In this document: positions 44,484 through 53,437 of the stretch, piece after piece
How positions within the stretch are numbered: the first letter of the stretch is position 1
Layout: every line of letters starts with the position of its first letter
Assembly (NCBI GenBank): GCA_965233855.1
Contig: OZ247586.1
Location: 868,001-932,000, forward strand
DNA from: Megaera_A sp965233855
Lineage (GTDB): Bacteria; Pseudomonadota; Alphaproteobacteria; Rickettsiales; Rickettsiaceae
Length of the DNA: 64,000 nucleotides
Reading direction: 5' to 3'
Program-made: the position numbers and the translations under genes
The notes under the pieces: model-generated
Database searches by the model: none
Told to the model about the DNA's origin: nothing
Seen by the model: the letters and a program-made list of their open reading frames with translations, nothing else

Positions 44484-45668
44484 TTACTCTCCTGATTTTG
44501 AATCATTGACTTTATCCCCACCAATAACTGGCCCAAGTCCAACAAATGCTCTTTTTTCATTAATTGTCATAAAATTAGCGTTCTCAATTTTTGACCATAA
44601 ATTTTCCCTTCTCTTTGTTAGAACTGAAATCGCATCGCGGTCAAAATCAATTGTTAAATCTTCCCCATACAAGTGCGACAACCAACTACTCAGAGCATCA
44701 GAATATTTATCAAGTAATGGGATAATATTTTCTTCCCAAAGAGCCAATCTCGCTTCTTGCATATTACTATATGTATTATCTCCGCTAATACCAAGCAGTT
44801 GCGGTGGTACATTAAACGCAATTGCAATATCTCTAGCGCTAGAATCTTTTAACTCAATAAATTTTTCAAAACGCTCAGCATTATTTGTTTCTTGCCATTT
44901 TAAGCCTCCTTCAAGAATTAATGGCTTCCCAGAATTAGAAGCACCACTAAAACCATCATAAAATTGTTGCTGCAATCTCTCAAATTGCTCTTCACTCAAA
45001 TATCCATTTCCATCCTGAAATACTAAAGCTCCACTTGGCCTAGTTGCATTCTTTAACAGTGATTTATTCCAATCCATTATTTTTGCATGCAAATGAATTG
45101 GTTTTGAGGCAGCAGCAAGTGAGGACAAACCATTAACATTATCATTTGGATTATAGTTTTTAAGATGCAAAACCCTACTAACTCTACTAATTGGATCGAT
45201 ATTATAATATTGCTCATTGTTGGCAACTTTATATTTATATGCTGATATTAAGTTACCAGACATGACATACTCAACTTGAGTAGAATGTAGGTTATACAAC
45301 TCTCCCGGACGTGAATTATTCTCCCCAGGCGCTAAAATATAACTATTCCCATAAAGCAATAAGCTAGAAATGCTTGAAGTAAAGAAATCTGCACCAGATG
45401 TGCTTGGCGCCGGGTTTTTAAGCAAGCGAGTAGCTGGATGCATTGGAACTTGTTTTTTCTTATTCCCCTCACCAATGAAGACTTGCCATGGGATATGGCT
45501 AGCCGAACTAGCAATCAAACTCACGCATCTATGTACAATAGTATTTGTTTTGTACGCATCAACTCCAACTTTCTCTTCACTTGAAAACTGCATATAAGGT
45601 AAATCAACCGTACTAAATGATTTTTTATTTGGTTGTTTTGAAAATTTCTTAAAATAAGACTGTATCAT
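44484..45668 (-). CDS. HK97-family phage/GTA portal protein
   Basis: The portal forms the DNA entry ring of the head. The 394-residue protein shows HK97-portal features: HRCVSLIASSASHIPWQVF, VMHPATRLLKNP-like VPMHPATRLLKNP, GLSSLAAASKPIHLH, and the clip/wing region FNVPPQLLGISGDNTYSNMQEARLALWEENI, which is very typical. No frameshift. In the Rhodobacter GTA the order is TerL then portal; here portal comes first. Head, protease, capsid and tail genes are not nearby. Promoter region is the 520-base gap to the right. Confidence 0.92.
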   Translation of the reverse strand: MIQSYFKKFSKQPNKKSFSTVDLPYMQFSSEEKVGVDAYKTNTIVHRCVSLIASSASHIPWQVFIGEGNKKKQVPMHPATRLLKNPAPSTSGADFFTSSISSLLLYGNSYILAPGENNSRPGELYNLHSTQVEYVMSGNLISAYKYKVANNEQYYNIDPISRVSRVLHLKNYNPNDNVNGLSSLAAASKPIHLHAKIMDWNKSLLKNATRPSGALVFQDGNGYLSEEQFERLQQQFYDGFSGASNSGKPLILEGGLKWQETNNAERFEKFIELKDSSARDIAIAFNVPPQLLGISGDNTYSNMQEARLALWEENIIPLLDKYSDALSSWLSHLYGEDLTIDFDRDAISVLTKRRENLWSKIENANFMTINEKRAFVGLGPVIGGDKVNDSKSGE

Positions 45669-46187
45669 GCTGAATAAACCAATAATTTATTAAAGAATGA
45701 AAATTCTTATATCAGCTCTACTCAATTGCACTAAGTTCTAAACAGGTAAAAACCTGATCCACGTTTCAAAAGTTCAAATCATCCCTTTCGAACATAAGTA
45801 TTATCTCAAATAATTTGACGTGACTTGATTATTCGCTTGAGTTTTCCGTGTCAGATTCAATAATATTATTTATGTTCTAAAAAACATCACTACATTTTTC
45901 TTCCACTTTAAGGTCGTTAATAGCTTAATTATAAATATTTTATATAAAAACATTAGTGTTTGAATGAATTATTCACTATACCAAGGTGGCTCTATTGCAA
46001 ATAACAAATTAGTTTTATACTTCCTAGCAATCATCATAATATTAATTAAGAAGCCAACTAATTATCAGTATTTTATGCAATTTGATTAGAGTAGCCAATT
46101 ATTGAGGCTCACACAGGATAAATAAATGCTTTGCAAACTTATTTTTTTGCAATAGAATACACTGATAAAAAAACTAGTAGGATGAAT
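45669..46187. other. Gene-free region between the portal gene and the Tim44-like gene
   Basis: About 520 bases separate the divergently transcribed neighbours. A 42-codon open frame (45963-46091) with a hydrophobic middle lacks a ribosome binding site and is not convincing. A small hairpin CAGGT/ACCTG is near 45741. I see no tRNA, IS end or clear promoter. Confidence 0.4.
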
Positions 46188-46832
46188 ATGTCTGGGCAAC
46201 TTATAGAATTGATAATTTTTGCAGGAATTGCATTCTTTATAATTAATAAGCTAATAGCTACTTTGGGAAGCACATCTGAAGAAGATCCAGCGCGCAATAA
46301 GTCTTTTTTTAAGAATACCCATAATATAAGAGATGTTACTAATTCCACTAAAAGAAAAGCTAACATTCTAAAGCCTAAATTTCCAAAAACAAAAAAAGTC
46401 AATCTTAAGGGACTAGTTGTTCCTGGAACTGAAAAAGAAGTAATGGAAGGGCTTTCTGATGTATTAGCAAAAGTTCCAAACTTCAATGTAAACAGCTTTT
46501 TAAAAGGAGCAAAAAGCGCTTTCAAAATGATAATTGATGCAGCATCTGAAAATACTGATGAAGAATTAGAAGAATTGGTTGATAAAAGATATATAGAACA
46601 CTTTAAATCTATGTCTTCTAGCTATGGTGAATATTCAGCTAAAGAATCAGCACTAACTGCTCAAGTCTCCGAAATGTATATGTTTGGTAATAATGTATTT
46701 GTTAAAATATTATTTGCCGGCAAAAACATTACTAATAAAATCAAAGATATGCATGAAGAGTGGACATTTACAAAAAGTATCTTAAATTCAGGTCCTGAGT
46801 GGCATCTAACTAATATAGACAGACCACAATAA
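46188..46832 (+). CDS. Tim44-like domain protein
   Basis: The protein has one N-terminal membrane helix (about 4-22), a basic linker, then from about 80 a Tim44-like/Mba1 domain: LSDVLAKVPNFNVNSFLKGAKSAFKMII, LVDKRYIEHFKSM, and the strand set KILFAGKNITNKIKDMHEEWTFTKS-LNSGPEWHLTNI. In alphaproteobacteria this protein (TimA) is inner-membrane and is related to mitochondrial Tim44 at the protein import motor. I chose the ATG at 46188 because AGGA lies five bases before it; an ATG at 46182 and a TTG at 46131 are alternatives. It lies 29 bases before yidD, which fits membrane-protein biogenesis. Confidence 0.88.
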   Translation: MSGQLIELIIFAGIAFFIINKLIATLGSTSEEDPARNKSFFKNTHNIRDVTNSTKRKANILKPKFPKTKKVNLKGLVVPGTEKEVMEGLSDVLAKVPNFNVNSFLKGAKSAFKMIIDAASENTDEELEELVDKRYIEHFKSMSSSYGEYSAKESALTAQVSEMYMFGNNVFVKILFAGKNITNKIKDMHEEWTFTKSILNSGPEWHLTNIDRPQ

Positions 46833-46861
46833 TATTACTTTCCTTAAACCTATGAGGGTAA

Positions 46862-47104
46862 ATGAAATATATATTTTTACCGATCATTCGATTCTACCAA
46901 TATTTCATTTCACCATGGCTAGGTCAGAACTGTAGATTTTATCCAACTTGTTCTGCTTATGCAAGTGAAGCAATAACAAAACACGGCGCCCTCAAAGGCA
47001 TCTTTTTAAGCATCAAACGTATCTTAAAATGTAATCCATTCTTTGCAAGTGGCTTTGACCCTGTTCCGACTATAAAGAAAGATAATGAGCAAGATCAAAG
47101 GTAG
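46862..47104 (+). CDS. yidD: Membrane protein insertion efficiency factor YidD
   Basis: This 80-residue protein has the family pattern FYQYFISPWLGQNCRFYPTC-SAYASEAI and LSIKRILKCNPFFASGFDPVP with the three conserved Cys. YidD assists YidC-dependent insertion of membrane proteins. It overlaps the start of uvrC by 20 bases and follows the Tim44-like gene closely, so the three are probably one transcript. Confidence 0.94.
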   Translation: MKYIFLPIIRFYQYFISPWLGQNCRFYPTCSAYASEAITKHGALKGIFLSIKRILKCNPFFASGFDPVPTIKKDNEQDQR

Positions 47105-48905
47105 AGATATAATAAAATTACATATTGTAAATACTCCAGAACTTCCGGGAGTATACAGAATGTTAGACTCATCTAGTAATATTCTCTATATTGGTAAAGC
47201 TAAGAATCTTAAAAATCGACTCAACCAATATACCCTTGAACTGAAAGGCAAAAATAAAATTATGGTTTCTCTTGTTCACAATGTTGAATATAGCATAACA
47301 GAATCAGAGTCTGCTGCTTTATTACTTGAAGGGCAATTAATAAAAAAACACAAACCCAAATTCAATATACTATTAAAAGATGATAAGTCATTTCCATATA
47401 TCAAATTAAGGCTTGATCACAAATATCCACAATTACTAAAATATCGAGGTAAAAATCTTAATGATGGCAAATTCTTTGGCCCTTTTGCATCCGCAAATCA
47501 TGTTGATACTACTCTACTTGAAATTCAAAAAATCTTTAAACTAAGATCGTGCACAGATAGCTATTTTGAAAATAGAGATCGTCCATGCATGCAATATCAA
47601 ATAAAGCGATGCCATGCACCGTGCGTCGGCAAAATATCAAAAAAAGAATATGATAATATTGTGCTTGAAGTAAAAGCATTTTTATCAGGCAAAAGTCAAA
47701 CTCTTCAAAAAACCTTATCTAAAAAAATGGAAAATTTCAGCCAAGATACGCATTATGAAAAAGCTGCTGAAATAAGAGATAAAATTAAGGCTATTAGTTA
47801 TGTACAGCTTAAATCTGATAGCGTAGAGAAAATTCAAGATTCAGATATCATAGCACTAGCCAGTAAAAACGGTGAATTTTGTATTCAACTATTTATATAC
47901 AGATCACACCAACCATGTGGTAATCAAGCTTACTTCCCGGCTCATACATACGATGCGACAGCCGAAGAAGTAATAGAAAACTTTATCATGCAACTCTATC
48001 AAAATAAACAGCCACCAAAAGAACTAATTATTAGTCATGATATAAATGACAAAGGAATGTATGAAACTGCCCTTAAAGAACTTCACAAAACAACAATTAT
48101 AATCACTCATCCGAAACTAGGAGTAAAAAAGAAGATTCTTGATAATGCGATTCATAATGCAGAGCTTTCTCTTGAAAGACATCTTAAAATATCAGCGAAA
48201 AATATAGCTGCTCTAAATGAAGTTCAAAGATTATTTAATCTATCCAAATCGCCAAAAAGGATAGAAGTTTACGACAATAGTCATATTCAAGGAGCTTTCC
48301 CTGTTGGCGCGATGGTTGTTGCAGGAACTGAAGGATTTGATAAAAAAGAATATCGATTATTTAATATCAAACAAAAGCCAAATTCTAGTTTTGGTGGCGA
48401 TGATTATGCAATGCTTCGAGAGGTTCTAATCAGAAGAATCAAACGCCTTAAAACTGAGCCACACCGAGACCCTGACCTTATGATTATAGATGGCGGTAAA
48501 GGGCATATGAAGATTGTGTCTGAAGTGATGAAAGAACTGAAGGTTAATATTCCTTTTGTGTGTATGTCAAAAGGAATTGAGCGCAATAGCGGCAGAGAGC
48601 AATTTCATAGACCCGGACATGATGTATTCACATTAGATCGCAATCTTGGAGTTATGAAATACTTACAGATCTTACGAGATGAAGTTCATAATTTTGCCAT
48701 TAAGAGCCATAGAAATAAGAGATCTAGCGCAATAAAAATATCGTCTTTAGATCATGTCCCAGGAATTGGTGAAACACGCAAAAAAGCATTATTAAATTAT
48801 TTTGGATCATTTAAATCAATTAGCGATGCAACTATCAGTGAGCTAAATAAAGTTGATGGGATAAGCACAGAACTAGCAAAATCTATCAATGAATTACTCA
48901 AATAA
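47085..48905 (+). CDS. uvrC: Excinuclease ABC subunit C
   Basis: UvrC makes both incisions in nucleotide excision repair. Domains in order: GIY-YIG nuclease (PGVYRMLD, NILYIGKAKNLKNRL, residues 21-50), a Cys-rich region, UVR helix pair (HYEKAAEIRDKIKAI, about 220), RNase H-like nuclease with YDNSHIQGAFPVGAMVV and the DGGKGHMK segment, and a helix-hairpin-helix pair (VPGIGETRKKALLNYFGS) at the end. Length 606 is normal. It begins inside the end of yidD. Confidence 0.96.
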   Translation: MSKIKGRDIIKLHIVNTPELPGVYRMLDSSSNILYIGKAKNLKNRLNQYTLELKGKNKIMVSLVHNVEYSITESESAALLLEGQLIKKHKPKFNILLKDDKSFPYIKLRLDHKYPQLLKYRGKNLNDGKFFGPFASANHVDTTLLEIQKIFKLRSCTDSYFENRDRPCMQYQIKRCHAPCVGKISKKEYDNIVLEVKAFLSGKSQTLQKTLSKKMENFSQDTHYEKAAEIRDKIKAISYVQLKSDSVEKIQDSDIIALASKNGEFCIQLFIYRSHQPCGNQAYFPAHTYDATAEEVIENFIMQLYQNKQPPKELIISHDINDKGMYETALKELHKTTIIITHPKLGVKKKILDNAIHNAELSLERHLKISAKNIAALNEVQRLFNLSKSPKRIEVYDNSHIQGAFPVGAMVVAGTEGFDKKEYRLFNIKQKPNSSFGGDDYAMLREVLIRRIKRLKTEPHRDPDLMIIDGGKGHMKIVSEVMKELKVNIPFVCMSKGIERNSGREQFHRPGHDVFTLDRNLGVMKYLQILRDEVHNFAIKSHRNKRSSAIKISSLDHVPGIGETRKKALLNYFGSFKSISDATISELNKVDGISTELAKSINELLK

Positions 48906-48907
48906 CA

Positions 48908-50257
48908 TTAAATTTTTGTTATTTCTTTTTCTCTATTCTCCTTATTCACCCTTCTCCAAGTTAGAATAAAAAAGAACGCACCCATAAGCGCTGCGCTGAT
49001 AAAGAATGCAAAAGCTCCTTCCCACCCATAATTATCAATTAGTGCACCAACACATATACCAGATAATCCAGAACCAACATAACCCATAGTTCCAGCCAAC
49101 CCATTTGCAGTACCAATTGCCTTTTTCGAGGCAAAATCAGCAGAAGCCACTCCAATTAAAACTTGAGGACCATATACAAAAAAACCAACCAATATTAGTG
49201 CAATAGCGCTAAATCCCGAATATCCTTCAGGCATATACCAAAAAACTGTTAGTGCCGCTGCTAAACACAACATAAAGAAAAAACCAACAGGGCCACGTTG
49301 CCCTCCTATACGATCTGAAATCCACCCAGCTGAAACCCCCCCAAGCAAACCTACAACCTCATATGAAGCTACTTGCCAACCAGCATGGGTAAGAGAGATG
49401 CCTTTAAACTCTTTTAAAAATAGAGGAGCCCAAAAAATAATTCCAATACGTACTATATACACACACATATTTGCAAAACAGATATACCACATATTCTTAT
49501 TAGCAAAGACCTTTTTAAATATCTCCATGCTAGAAAGGTGATCTTCACTTGTATCTTCTTTAAATCCTTCATCCCCTTTATAAGCTTCCACCGGAGGCAA
49601 TCCAAGCTCTTTAGGAGATTCACGCAATCTATTAAAAAGAAAAAATGCTACGATTAGTGCGATGATACTTGGAGCAAAAAAAGCATATCTCCATCCATAA
49701 TTCGCTACCAAATAACCAGAAAAAATTAAGGTAAATGCACCACCTATCTGATGCGAAGCAGCACCAAGCGCCCATTTTGTTCCTAGCTCATGTGGTGCAA
49801 ACCAATGAGTCAACATCCTAGCGACTGGCGGCCATCCCATAGATTGAAACCAGCTATTTACGATCCAGAAAAAACCTAGAAAATATAAATTATTGGTAAA
49901 ACCAAGTATAAAAGTAATTATCGCTGATACGCACAAGCCAATAGTCATAAAATAGCGAGCATTCGACTTATCACTAATATAGCCATTAACAAATTTCCCA
50001 ACACCATACACTATAGATGCGAATGTTAAAATCCACCCCATTTGAGTTTTAGAATAGCCAAACTCTTCCATAAAAGCTGGCATTATCATCGAGAAATTTT
50101 GCCTACACAAATAATATGTTCCATAACCAAAAATAATGGAAATAAGAATCCTCAAACGCCACCCATTATACACTTTTCTTTCCTTCATACTCATGAAAGG
50201 TTTACTATCTATATCATCTACATTTGCAGATAAATTCTGGTCAGTGACCTTGCTCAT
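48908..50257 (-). CDS. glpT: GlpT-like organophosphate:phosphate antiporter (OPA family MFS)
   Basis: The protein is 449 residues with 12 membrane helices. The OPA-family start YGTYYLCRQNFSMIMPAF and GVGKFVNGYISDKSNARYF, plus WPPVARMLTHWFAP and GYVGSGLSGICVG, match the GlpT group. Glycerol-3-phosphate is the likely substrate, in exchange for phosphate, as known for Rickettsia GlpT, but hexose-phosphate or phosphoglycerate cannot be excluded from sequence. It converges on uvrC with two bases between stops. It would provide the backbone for phospholipid synthesis. Confidence 0.87.
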   Translation of the reverse strand: MSKVTDQNLSANVDDIDSKPFMSMKERKVYNGWRLRILISIIFGYGTYYLCRQNFSMIMPAFMEEFGYSKTQMGWILTFASIVYGVGKFVNGYISDKSNARYFMTIGLCVSAIITFILGFTNNLYFLGFFWIVNSWFQSMGWPPVARMLTHWFAPHELGTKWALGAASHQIGGAFTLIFSGYLVANYGWRYAFFAPSIIALIVAFFLFNRLRESPKELGLPPVEAYKGDEGFKEDTSEDHLSSMEIFKKVFANKNMWYICFANMCVYIVRIGIIFWAPLFLKEFKGISLTHAGWQVASYEVVGLLGGVSAGWISDRIGGQRGPVGFFFMLCLAAALTVFWYMPEGYSGFSAIALILVGFFVYGPQVLIGVASADFASKKAIGTANGLAGTMGYVGSGLSGICVGALIDNYGWEGAFAFFISAALMGAFFFILTWRRVNKENREKEITKI

Positions 50258-50457
50258 AAAGATGTGAATTTTGGTTGAACATTACGGTGCAGATCTTAAC
50301 TACTTATTATACTATTTGCAAGTAAAGTTTGATTCATGCACCATTTCCGATAATCTAAAATCCATCAAAAACATGAGGTATTATAAAAAGCGCTATTGCA
50401 GAAAGTATCATTGATCATTATGCTCTAACTAAATAAATATAATATTACAGCAAGAAT

Positions 50458-51231
50458 ATGATTGAATTAGAAATGATAACAAGAATACTATTAATGTCAT
50501 GCAATGAAATAGTTTTGGTGCCACTTATTATTCTAGGTTTTTTAGCTATGGACAGAAAAGTTTTTGGACATGCAATAATCCTACTAATGTTTATAATGAT
50601 CTTAAACTCTTTCCTAAAATCAATTTTTCAAGTTCCTCTATCTGAACATTTAAATATTGATGGTTACTCATTTCCTAGCGGGCATATGAGCAGCGCCATT
50701 ACATTCTATGGATGGCTATTTCTAAACACTAAGAATAACTTTATTAGATTTATATTAGGGGCCATAATTGCAGGAGCAGGATTCAGCCTTATACATAAAG
50801 GATATCATAATATTTATGATATTGCTGGCTCAGTATTCTTCTGTGTAATTCTGCTGATAATATATACATGGCTTGCAAAAATGAAGCAACCATCAGATAA
50901 ACCTTTCATTTTAGGATATCTAATGGCAGCTTTTTCAAGTGGAATTCTTTGGTATTTTAATAGCTACGATAATATTCCAAACCACGTATGGATGGCATTT
51001 ATGGTACTAGTAGGATTTACAGTATCTTGGACAATCTTTGCAAACTCCATAAAAAGCAACCCATCTGTATTATCTGCTATTCTAGGGTTCCTCTGTATTG
51101 CAGGAATATACTATCTATCTTTGAAAGTTAAAGTAATGGTAGGTCTTCCATATGATTTCCAATGGGCATTAGTTGGAGTTCTGATACCAATAGCCGCAAA
51201 ACTAACTAGTGGAATAAGCTTAAAAAAATAA
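50458..51231 (+). CDS. PAP2-superfamily membrane phosphatase
   Basis: This 257-residue protein with about eight membrane helices has the phosphatase motifs KSIFQVPLSE (variant of KxxxxxxRP), FPSGHMSSA (PSGH) and HKGYHNIYDIAG (third motif with the catalytic His region). Members dephosphorylate lipid phosphates such as phosphatidic acid or undecaprenyl diphosphate. Motif 1 lacks the usual Arg-Pro, so activity needs care. A promoter-like pair TTGCAG/TATGCT (17-base spacing, 50396-50424) lies 33 bases before the start. The TfoX-N gene follows after 11 bases. Confidence 0.82.
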   Translation: MIELEMITRILLMSCNEIVLVPLIILGFLAMDRKVFGHAIILLMFIMILNSFLKSIFQVPLSEHLNIDGYSFPSGHMSSAITFYGWLFLNTKNNFIRFILGAIIAGAGFSLIHKGYHNIYDIAGSVFFCVILLIIYTWLAKMKQPSDKPFILGYLMAAFSSGILWYFNSYDNIPNHVWMAFMVLVGFTVSWTIFANSIKSNPSVLSAILGFLCIAGIYYLSLKVKVMVGLPYDFQWALVGVLIPIAAKLTSGISLKK

Positions 51232-51242
51232 ATTATACAATC

Positions 51243-51572
51243 ATGCCATCAAACTACGCAAATTATATTGTCGAAATACTCTCTCCATACGGTGAAATCA
51301 GAGCTAGATCGATGTTTGGTGGTTATGGAGTTTATAAAAATGGAATTATTTTTGCATTGATTGTTGATGATGAATTATACTTCAAAGTTAATTCATCAAA
51401 CAGATCTCAATATGAAGAACTAGATTCAGAGCCCTTTATATATAATGCAAAAGGCAAAAAAGTTACAATGTCCTATTGGAAAGTTCCTATGGAAATACTT
51501 GAAGATGAAGATCAAATAGGGAACTGGCTAGAGCAATCCTATGAAATTTCATTAAAAACAAAAAGAGCCTAG
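51243..51572 (+). CDS. TfoX N-terminal domain protein
   Basis: This 109-residue protein matches the TfoX/Sxy N-terminal domain: IRARSMFGGYGVYKNGIIFALIVDDELYFKV, then MSYWKVPMEILEDED. In gamma-proteobacteria full-length TfoX promotes competence with CRP; stand-alone N-domains are widespread and their role is unknown. It lies between the PAP2 gene and recQ, both on the same strand and close enough for one transcript. Confidence 0.9.
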   Translation: MPSNYANYIVEILSPYGEIRARSMFGGYGVYKNGIIFALIVDDELYFKVNSSNRSQYEELDSEPFIYNAKGKKVTMSYWKVPMEILEDEDQIGNWLEQSYEISLKTKRA

Positions 51573-51596
51573 TGTAGGAAGAATTTAATAAAATTA

Positions 51597-53414
51597 ATGA
51601 CAAACAAACAATCGCCGCTTAACATTCTTCGAAACATTTATGGCTACCCTAATTTTCGTGGACAGCAAGAAGATATTATTAATCATGTTAAAAATGGAAA
51701 TAATGCCTTTGTACTAATGCCCACCGGCAGCGGTAAATCACTTTGTTATCAAATTCCAACATTATTCAGAGATGGAGTAGGAATTATTATTTCTCCTTTA
51801 ATCGCTCTTATGCATGACCAAGTAAGCGCTCTAAAACAATTAGGTATAAAAGCAGCAGCAATCAATTCTGGCATGTCAGCTATAGAAATTCATCAAACTC
51901 AATCCATGATTCGCAAAGGAACTATCGACCTTATATATGTCGCCCCCGAACGTCTATTAATGGATGATTTTCTTGAATTGCTCACTGAAACTAAAATCTC
52001 ACTATTTGCGATTGATGAAGCACATTGCGTTTCCCAATGGGGACATGATTTTCGTCCGCACTATACACAATTATCAATTCTTGCAGAAAAATTCCCAGAT
52101 ATTCCACGTATTGCTCTAACGGCTACAGCCGATAATCCAACTCGTAAAGATATTATAGAACGCCTATGCCTAAGTGATGGAAAATCATTTATTTCTGGCT
52201 TTGATAGACCAAATATAAATTATACTATAATTGAAAAAAATAGCGCTAAACAACAAATACTAAGTTTCATAAAAGAAACTCATGAAGGTAACAATGGTAT
52301 CATTTACTGTCTTTCAAGAAAAAACACAGAAGAAATTGCAAATTGGTTATGTGATCAAGGATACAAAGCATTGCCATATAACGCAGGTATGAGCACATCT
52401 CAACGTATGGAGAATCAGAATAGGTTTCTGAGAGAAGATAATATAATAATGGTAGCAACAATTGCTTTTGGAATGGGCATTGATAAGCCAGATATACGCT
52501 TTGTTATTCATATGTCTATACCAAAAAATATTGAAGCCTATTATCAAGAAACTGGTCGAGCAGGACGTGATGGCCTCCCTTCCGATGCATTAATGATCTA
52601 TAGCATTGGGGATGCTGCACTACTCAGAAATTTTATTGAAAACTCAAATGCACCTGCTGATCAAAAACGTATAGAACATTATAAGCTTAATTCCCTACTT
52701 GGGTTTTGTGAAGCAGCTTGTTGCCGCAGGCAAGTTTTGCTAAAATACTTTAACGACTCGTGCGAACCATGCAATAATTGTGATACCTGCCTTAGCCCAC
52801 CGGAGACTTTCGATGGAACAGTCCCAGCGCAAAAAGCAATCTCATGCGTATACCGTACTGATCAAAGGTTTGGAGTTAACTATCTTATAGATGTCCTGCA
52901 AGGAATAATCACTGATCGCATAGTGAATTTTGGTCATGACCAGATAAGCACCTTTGCAATAGGTGACATGTATGATAAAAAAGAGTGGCAAAGTATTTTT
53001 AGACAATTAATAGCTCAGAATTTACTCATGGTGGACGTAACAGGCCACAGCAATCTCAAAATCACACAAGCTGGTTTCCAATTTCTTAAGGAAAAAAACA
53101 CTCTAAATTTACGCAAATATACCAAAAAGCTCAAAGCTAAAAAAGATAAGAAAACGAAAATTGTTACTATCATCACTAACGAGTCTGATCAGAATTTATT
53201 TATACTTTTAAAAGCAAAACGATTAGATCTAGCAAAAGCACAAAATGTACCTCCATATGTCATATTCCACGACAAAACCCTGATAGAATTTGCCAGTCAA
53301 AAACCCTATAATAGCGAATCAATGAAGCAAATTATCGGTGTCGGACAAAAGAAAATGGAAAAATATGGAAAAGAATTTTTAGATATTATCAATGAATTTG
53401 TAGACTCAAAATAA
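51597..53414 (+). CDS. recQ: ATP-dependent DNA helicase RecQ
   Basis: RecQ unwinds DNA 3' to 5' in recombination repair. Walker A is PTGSGKS (42-48), the DEAH box continues as DEAHCVSQWGHDFRPHY, motif VI is YQETGRAGRDGLPS, the zinc-binding Cys set is present (EAACCRRQVLLKYF, CEPCNNCDTC), then an RQC winged helix and a C-terminal HRDC domain (about 530-605). Length is complete. The stop is 23 bases before the second IS982 copy, so the insertion did not cut the gene. Confidence 0.95.
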   Translation: MTNKQSPLNILRNIYGYPNFRGQQEDIINHVKNGNNAFVLMPTGSGKSLCYQIPTLFRDGVGIIISPLIALMHDQVSALKQLGIKAAAINSGMSAIEIHQTQSMIRKGTIDLIYVAPERLLMDDFLELLTETKISLFAIDEAHCVSQWGHDFRPHYTQLSILAEKFPDIPRIALTATADNPTRKDIIERLCLSDGKSFISGFDRPNINYTIIEKNSAKQQILSFIKETHEGNNGIIYCLSRKNTEEIANWLCDQGYKALPYNAGMSTSQRMENQNRFLREDNIIMVATIAFGMGIDKPDIRFVIHMSIPKNIEAYYQETGRAGRDGLPSDALMIYSIGDAALLRNFIENSNAPADQKRIEHYKLNSLLGFCEAACCRRQVLLKYFNDSCEPCNNCDTCLSPPETFDGTVPAQKAISCVYRTDQRFGVNYLIDVLQGIITDRIVNFGHDQISTFAIGDMYDKKEWQSIFRQLIAQNLLMVDVTGHSNLKITQAGFQFLKEKNTLNLRKYTKKLKAKKDKKTKIVTIITNESDQNLFILLKAKRLDLAKAQNVPPYVIFHDKTLIEFASQKPYNSESMKQIIGVGQKKMEKYGKEFLDIINEFVDSK

Positions 53415-53437
53415 CGTCTCAAATATTTGATATAATA

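Noticed and set aside
42617..45668. tRNA-Arg as attachment site for a prophage carrying portal and TerL
   Set aside because: The phage-like genes lie on the 5' side of the tRNA, there is no integrase, and I see no direct repeat of the tRNA 3' end on the far side.
45963..46091. 42-codon frame with a hydrophobic middle upstream of the Tim44-like gene
   Set aside because: No ribosome binding site, and the predicted peptide matches nothing I know; chance in AT-rich DNA is enough.
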